From positions 24,871,501 to 24,935,500 of the forward strand of contig CM076268.1 of assembly GCA_038380795.1 (NCBI GenBank): DNA of 64,000 bases, in the 5' to 3' direction. Below, piece by piece: positions 52,326 to 64,000 of this stretch. Every line of letters starts with the position of its first letter. Position 1 is the stretch's first letter. Source of the stretch: Pyrocephalus nanus (lineage: Eukaryota > Chordata > Aves > Passeriformes > Tyrannidae). A program made the translations under genes and the position numbers. The notes beneath the pieces were generated by a model that saw nothing but the letters and a program-made list of their open reading frames with translations, was not told where the DNA came from and did not search any database.

Positions 52326-52340
52326 TTTTTTTTTTTTTTT
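52326..52340 (+). repeat. T15 homopolymer
   Basis: Fifteen T. A nearby TG/TA-rich stretch (52080-52160) is a degraded dinucleotide repeat. Confidence 0.9.
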
Positions 52341-52930
52341 AATGAAAGGAACTGTAAGATATGTTTGCTTGTATCTGTGGACAAAGCTAATGGAAAAACC
52401 CAATCCTCTCATCCACATATTTATCTGAAAGATGTGTTGTATATCTGCAGTTGATTTTCTGGAATGCTGATTAGCTAATACTGTTTTTGGCATGCAGCTT
52501 ATCCATCGTGTGGGAAAACACTATCTGAATTTCAATTTACTTTTCAAAATGATGTTGAACTGCTATTGCTTTAAAGGCTTTTCTGGCCATTTGGGGACCC
52601 ACTGCAGACAGTGGAACTGCAGTCTGATCTCAAAATCTAATTGAATTGATATAAGGCAGCTGAAGCAGTGATTGTTGAAGAGTTTGAGATGAATTGCAAA
52701 AATATGTGTTTCTGAGTAACTTAGTGTCCCTGTTTGAAACTCTGCCCCTGACTTTATTTGTACTTTCACAGCTAACAGACCTTTTTCATGGTAAAAGCCC
52801 TATGCTTCAATATAGTTAAGGATTTCATTAGTTCTGTGTGGTTTGATATGATAACGTTGCTATTAAAGAAACTTCGTGCCTCTCAGAGTACTAGGTTAAT
52901 AATGGAAAGAGGAGTGGGGAGTTAAGGTAA

Positions 52931-53164
<234 letters not shown>

Positions 53165-53456
53165 TAGCTACACGTTTTTGCTAATGTTTGTAAAAGGGAA
53201 AGCTTTTTGGAAAATCCCGTTGGGATTAATAGCAGTGTCTGTCTTCTTTGTTGTACATGGTGCATTTTTCTCCAAGTCATGTCCACTTTGGTGGCATTGG
53301 AAAGGAGATGTCTGAGAGCTTGCATCAGTTACTCGTTTAGCTGCATACAAATGTCATGCTTGGGTTTAGCTTGAATTTTGCACTATGTGGTTTCAACACT
53401 AAAAGCATGGTTTTTTCCTCTTGGGAATTTCAGATTGAAATGAAGAGTTGTTATTT

Positions 53457-53474
53457 AAAAAAAAAAAAAAAAAA
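53457..53474 (+). repeat. A18 homopolymer
   Basis: Eighteen A in the intron after the 53020 exon. Confidence 0.9.
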
Positions 53475-54996
53475 GTTTAGCCAAATTCACCAAATGGCAG
53501 TTGTTGATTTTTACATGATGCTGTGTACTCCACTTGTGGGCTGGTGAAATTTAGTACCAAGTCTACCCCCACACTGAGTTGCTAACTACCAGCATTAGCC
53601 TGTGTTCTTTCCCGTCTCTTCCTGTTAATGCTGCCTGACTTTGCAAAAATATTTCAATATGCATTGGAACAAAAGGATGAGCTCCTGGCTTCTAGGTGAG
53701 AGCCATACTTCCTGGTTATTCACTTGGTTCTCTCTGCTCTTAGCTCTCTTTTTGTTCTGTGTTGTATATTGAATTATACCATACAAAAAGAAGCAGCTTT
53801 TATTAAGAAGTTGCCAATTATTTGTGATAGTGTGTGCTCTGAGGGATGTGGCACAAATTAAGCTCTCGGATGGCCCGGCCTTTTCTTACACCATAGATGA
53901 AGCGCTTAGAACACCATCTTTATTGAGTGCAAATGGTACATAACTCTAACCTGTCTTTTCTGTCTTCTTCAAACCAAGTGACAGTAGATCCCATACAAAA
54001 TTTTCCAATGATTTTTTTGTTATTGTTTTAATTTTGGTAAGGAAGTTGAAAACAAAACTGTTATGGAATGAGCTATTTGAAAAAGAAATTATTCAGAGGC
54101 CAAGTCACGCAGGTGCTCACATGGCAGTTATGTAAGCACTGGTTGTGGCATAATCTTTCTTCCAAAAAATAACAAGAGGAAACAGTTACAGGTCCTATAA
54201 TATGATTTATTATTGTTGATTTCTTTTAATACATTAAAAGAAAAGGTATCCCATCTGGAAGGGAAACACCTGAGTAAGCACATTGGTCCATATATTGGGC
54301 AGAAAATGAAAATATAGTTTCTTGTGATAATCTGTCACATCTACAAAGGCAAAAGGAAAGGATAAAAAAAAATTACCCAGAGTTTTGTTCTATCATAAGA
54401 AAACTGCAATTTTACTTGAACTCTTCATGGTACTTCAGAGGAATGTGCAATAGAAGGAAAAAAGTGTTTTGGCACAAAAAAAGAAAATGCTTCTTCGGAG
54501 TCACTGCAAGGGAGCAGTGAAACTCTGGAATGTGACTCTTGGTTGTAGCTATTCAGAGCAGATTGAAATAAATGTCAGAGTTTCCTGTAAGTCTTCATTC
54601 TCATCAAGGGAAAGGAATGAGCTGGGCTCACCAATGTCTTTTCACAAATGCCAGAAGCTGATAACTTAGTCTTCTGTAAAAATCATGACCACTAAGTTTC
54701 TTTCCAAGTAGGAGGCAGATTTCTGTGCAGTTATCCATGAACAGCCATACTTTCATCTCAATGGAAATCATCACAATTTGGAAAAAAAAAATTTTTCGAA
54801 CAAGCAAAACAAGTCCTTTTAAAAAACAGAACAGAGACACTTTTTATAAGAAACAATGAAAACAATCAGTAGACTTCTGTACGCTTCAGCAAGAGTTAGA
54901 TTCAAGGTTCTTTCACAGTTTCCACATCTGCAATAGCCTTTGCAGTATGCCAATGGAACTGAATACTTCCAAGTTATTTCAAAGGCCTGCATCAGA

Positions 54997-55105
54997 CAAA
55001 CAAATACAAAGCAAAAACCCAAATGAACAAACAAACGAGACCCAAACACATATACACAAAAAAAACCCCAACCAAACAAAAAAAAAACATACCACAAAAA
55101 AAAGT
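54997..55105 (+). repeat. A-rich (AAAC-type) low-complexity tract
   Basis: A-rich with spaced C, similar to the tract at 27676. The apparent reading frames of 143 codons (-) and 76 codons (+) across it are compositional. Confidence 0.9.
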
Positions 55106-55379
55106 CATGTCCTTTCTCATAGTCAGATGAATGGTCAGAGCATTGCTCTAACAGATCTTTCTGATAAAATTTTTTAGTAACCACGTTAGTTCGTGTTCCA
55201 TCCAGTTGAAAATCTTCTCTTTGTTTGGAAATGGGAAAAGGAGAAATCACCAGATATCTGGTGACATCAATGCACTAGACATCAACGAGGTTTATGCTGA
55301 TAAGAGTTCAGAGTACAGGGTGGTTATGTTTTAATCTAACAACTACAACACATTAGCTTAATTTACTTGAAGTAGTTGA

Positions 55380-58531
<3,152 letters not shown>

Positions 58532-59139
58532 TAACTTGTATTTTGTGCACACTATTATTTTGACTGAAATTGCAGCACACTGAGTAATGTGTGGTACACA
58601 TCCCTTTAGGATAGGTTCGTCTTTGTTCCAGCCTTGGCAGGAGCATTGAAATATAAGCAGCAGCAGCTCTTCCTTTTTAGCTTCTAAAGTATTCAGCTTG
58701 GCCCTTGCTATGTTAGTCAAGATGACAGTCAACTCAAGAAAGGCCCCAAACCAGCTGAGCCTTCAAAATGTCACTATAAGATCCTCATGGTGCTTTCATA
58801 GACCTTAAACAGACTTCCATCACAGGAGTGGATTCATTTAATATGACAACTTAAAAGGGATGCTGAAGGTGAAATACTTCATTTGAGCCCAATACATATG
58901 TGATCTGTGTTTTCTTGGACGATTGTATAAGCACCAATAGTAATAACATTTATTTTAAAGACCAGTTGCTTTCTAAACTTCTTGAGTGTTGATTTTCATA
59001 GTCGCTGAGATGAATATAAATAACGTTGAACTCAAATCCCTGTTTGTCAGCATTTATCTAATGCAGGTTTATTTGGAGTGTGATAAGTTCCTGTGCAGTT
59101 GTAGGAGAACTGAGTAACTTCGTAGGCAAAATTACGTTA

Positions 59140-59320
59140 TCATTGACTTGTAATATGACCTTGGGTAAAACACTTAGGGTCAAAATTTTAAAGAAATTTA
59201 GACAACCAAAGATTTAGACAAGCAAGCTTTTGAAATTAAAAAGCATCAATGTGTTTTACTCTTCAAATCAGTGTGAATCAGGCAGGAGATGCTTTTGAGA
59301 ATCCCAGCAACTCTCAGCAT
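59140..59320 (+). mobile_element. Relic of an ancient amniote SINE-like repeat
   Basis: ATATGACCTTGGGTAAAACA, then GGTCAAAATTTTAAAG, then TTTTGAGAATCCCA resemble an old sauropsid repeat that combines a SINE 'gtgaccttgggcaagtcactta' segment with 'gtcaaaattttcaaa...ttttgaaaatccca'. Divergence is high and the borders are approximate. Confidence 0.4.
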
Positions 59321-60335
59321 CTGTGTACGCCTACATGTTTATATAAATCTAGCCACCACTTAGTAACTTCAGAGATCATTTCCTGTTAAATTCTATATTC
59401 AACTGAGACTTCAACGACAGGTGTAGAGCTTTGGATATTATGATATTGCCCTGACGATAATTATGGCAGTAAGAGTTTATAGAAAACACAATGGCAAAGA
59501 GTACCATGACATAGAGAAAATATAGAAAACATTTTTTAGTGAGCTATATTTCTTTCCTGATCTGCAAACTATTTTTTTCTAAATAAAAAAATTATTCAGA
59601 AATAAAAAAAGGATATGCTTTTGCAGGAGTTGCTTGTCTGGGAAGGCTTTTCGCTTTGTAGATACTGCCATTTATTCACAATTAAGTTAAGAAAACACAG
59701 GATGTGGCTTGTTCAGATAATTTTTGTCTTCAGATTTAATATTATAAGGATAACTTTAAATCTCTTTTTGATGCTTCAGAAGCAGGTTTTTCACTGTAAG
59801 CGTATATGACCATGTTTCCAACAAGTCAGTTCTAAACCATGCCATAAATGTTACATGCTTGCTGGCCTGGAATTCTGCAGTTGATATCTGCCTAACGATT
59901 TTTGAAAGCTTCATTTATGGAAACTTCTTATCAGTAACGTAATTTTTCTAACTAACATTTTATTACCTTTAAACTTCCAATTTTCATGACTTGGATTCCA
60001 AAAGCACAGCACAGTTCTAGCTAGCACTAGCAAAGTGTTTATGACTAGTAATAACTTCTCTTTAGTCCTTGAGGTATTGCTAAATACTCTAGCACAATGC
60101 CAGCATAGCAGTAGGGTTGAAAAGACAGATGTGGGCAACACAGCTTCTATTCTCTTGCCTGTTTCAGGATTTTTTTTGTTACTTTTTCTTTTTGTGCTTC
60201 CATTCTACATCTGGAAAAGAAGTCCCAGGCTTGGGGGTGGTAGCACTTGCAGAAACACAGAAATTTTGTGAACATTGCATCTGGTTGTAATTCTGGTATC
60301 TTCAAAAGTGCCCTTTGACAGCACTGCAAGGCTGA

Positions 60336-60355
60336 GTGTGTGTGTGTGTGTGTGT
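60336..60355 (+). repeat. (GT)10 microsatellite
   Basis: Ten uninterrupted GT units, about 160 bases upstream of the acceptor of the 60519 exon; probably length-variable among individuals. Confidence 0.95.
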
Positions 60356-60518
60356 TAAGGGACATGGTTGTTCTTACCTCTTTTTGGTTTTTATGCTTTT
60401 GAGTACTGAGGTTTTTGTTTGTTTTGATTCCACTATTGAATGTTTGCTAATAATCAGTACAAGAAAGCTGCTTGCATAAAACATGTCTTCGTCTTCTTTT
60501 ATCCCTGTCCTGAAATAG

Positions 60519-63000
<2,482 letters not shown>

Positions 63001-63175
63001 CCATCAAGGCCTGTACCTGTGGCAAATTACCCTCATTCACCTGTTCCAGGAAACCCCACACCACCTATGACACCAGGGAGCAATATTCCTCCATACCTGT
63101 CACCTAACCAGGATGTCAAACCACCATTCCCACCTGACATTAAACCAAATATCAATGCTTTACCACCGCCTCCAA
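63001..63175 (+). CDS. ZMIZ1: ZMIZ1 coding exon: proline-rich region before the MIZ domain
   Basis: The 175-nt exon enters in phase 0 with [18 protein letters not shown], continues PTPPMTPGS and [19 protein letters not shown], and ends ALPPPP plus one base (phase 1); donor A|GTGAGT at 63176. This is the proline-rich stretch just upstream of the conserved block that leads into the MIZ/SP-RING finger; the following residues in mammals (NHNDEL...) must be encoded beyond 64000. Ser replaces the second Pro of the human PPRPVP as I recall it. Exon borders are clear. Confidence 0.95.
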
Positions 63176-64000
63176 GTGAGTAGCAAACAAAATACCCCCA
63201 CAGTCATTTATTGTTCCTCTGTTCTCTGCCCCATACCCTTGGGAGTCAGGAAACTAGCTCTGATTGCTGCTCTGGGAGAGGCTGAAGTTGTAAGTTATAA
63301 TAGGTGGCATGTGTGGTGTAGGCTCACTAGAGCCAGGGGACAGGAAAGAGAAAGATTGCCATCCTCTCCTAAAACAGAATATCAGAAAAGTTCTTCCAGG
63401 TCAAATTTGTAAGGATTTTACTGCTGAACTACTCCTTTGATACACTTCTTGAGGATAAAACAGTTGATTTCAGGTTGTGCTATGAGTGCTTTTATAGGCT
63501 TGTTTTGTTGTATGAACTTTCACTGTGGTCTGTTTTGTTCAAGGGCAAAGCCATTCACTGAACAACACTGCAGAACAGTGTAAAATGTGAATATTTTATA
63601 GCGGTGTCTCTATTGTAATCTGTGCAGGCTTCTTAAGAATATTCAGTAGTATGCCAAAAATTGATATATGTTCTTCTCAAAGCCACTCAGCATCACGGCT
63701 ACATTTGGCTGGGAACAGGGCAGGAATAACAAGATCTCTCTGACTGGATGCTAGCACGAGATGTTTGAGACTTTGAAGTGACTGATGAACAACAGGAGAT
63801 ATCATTTACTAGGGAGCTGTGAAAACCTTTATGTTTTCTGTAAAATTGCTGCTGCATTAGCACTTTGCAGCTCTGTTTGGAGTTCAGGATAGCGGAAAAA
63901 TCAAGTAGAAGAAGGTGGCCTGCAGTATTATTTGGGCAAGAACACAGCATTTAAAGCCATTTGGACTTCATAGATCAGCTGTAAGTTACCACAAACCTCA
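63176..64000 (+). other. ZMIZ1: ZMIZ1 intron (5' part), truncated by the window edge
   Basis: Begins with a consensus GTGAGT. No acceptor with a recognisable ZMIZ1 continuation is present before the window ends. The short open frames here show no known protein pattern. Confidence 0.85.

Noticed and set aside
54819..55250. 143-codon - strand frame in the intron before 55416
   Set aside because: Its centre is the complement of an A-rich low-complexity tract (Phe/Val/Cys-rich) and the remainder has no protein pattern.

Overview
The window is vertebrate nuclear DNA carrying the middle of one large gene on the + strand, ZMIZ1 (zinc finger MIZ-type containing 1, a PIAS-like transcriptional coactivator). 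Seven coding exons were read directly from the sequence and join in frame with GT/AG borders: 38412-38556, 53020-53134, 55416-55633, 57065-57263, 58232-58522 (or from 58250), 60519-60701 and 63001-63175. Together they encode about 442 residues, from the end of the N-terminal domain through the alanine-rich and proline/glycine/methionine-rich regions. The start codon, the rest of the N-terminal domain, the MIZ/SP-RING zinc finger and the C-terminal activation domain are not here; they must lie left of 1 and right of 64000.

The organism is probably a bird, or possibly another sauropsid. The protein is close to mammalian ZMIZ1 but differs at scattered residues. No Alu, L1, B1 or other mammalian young repeats are visible, repeat density is low, and the few interspersed repeats are decayed CR1-, MIR- and amniote-SINE-like relics. 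The class call is an inference, since no species-specific sequence was identified.

Layout: 1-38411 is the 3' part of a very long intron with no recognisable coding exon. It holds homopolymer tracts, old repeat relics, a small CpG-rich patch near 26.5 kb and several stretches that look regulatory (33.2-33.5, 34.7-35.2 and 36.6-36.9 kb). After the first exon comes a 14.5 kb intron (38557-53019) with a clear CpG island at about 44.57-45.24 kb, the most notable non-coding feature. It looks like an internal, possibly divergent promoter. The last 11 kb (53-64 kb) carry six exons separated by introns of about 1-2.3 kb.

The main points to check are the internal CpG island and its antisense splice-donor motif, a tandem 3' splice site that would add or drop six residues, and the apparent absence of a 26-codon exon that I recall in mammalian ZMIZ1 between the last two exons. 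No protein-coding gene other than ZMIZ1, no RNA gene and no CRISPR or bacterial-type feature could be supported; the many short open frames in the introns are best read as chance.
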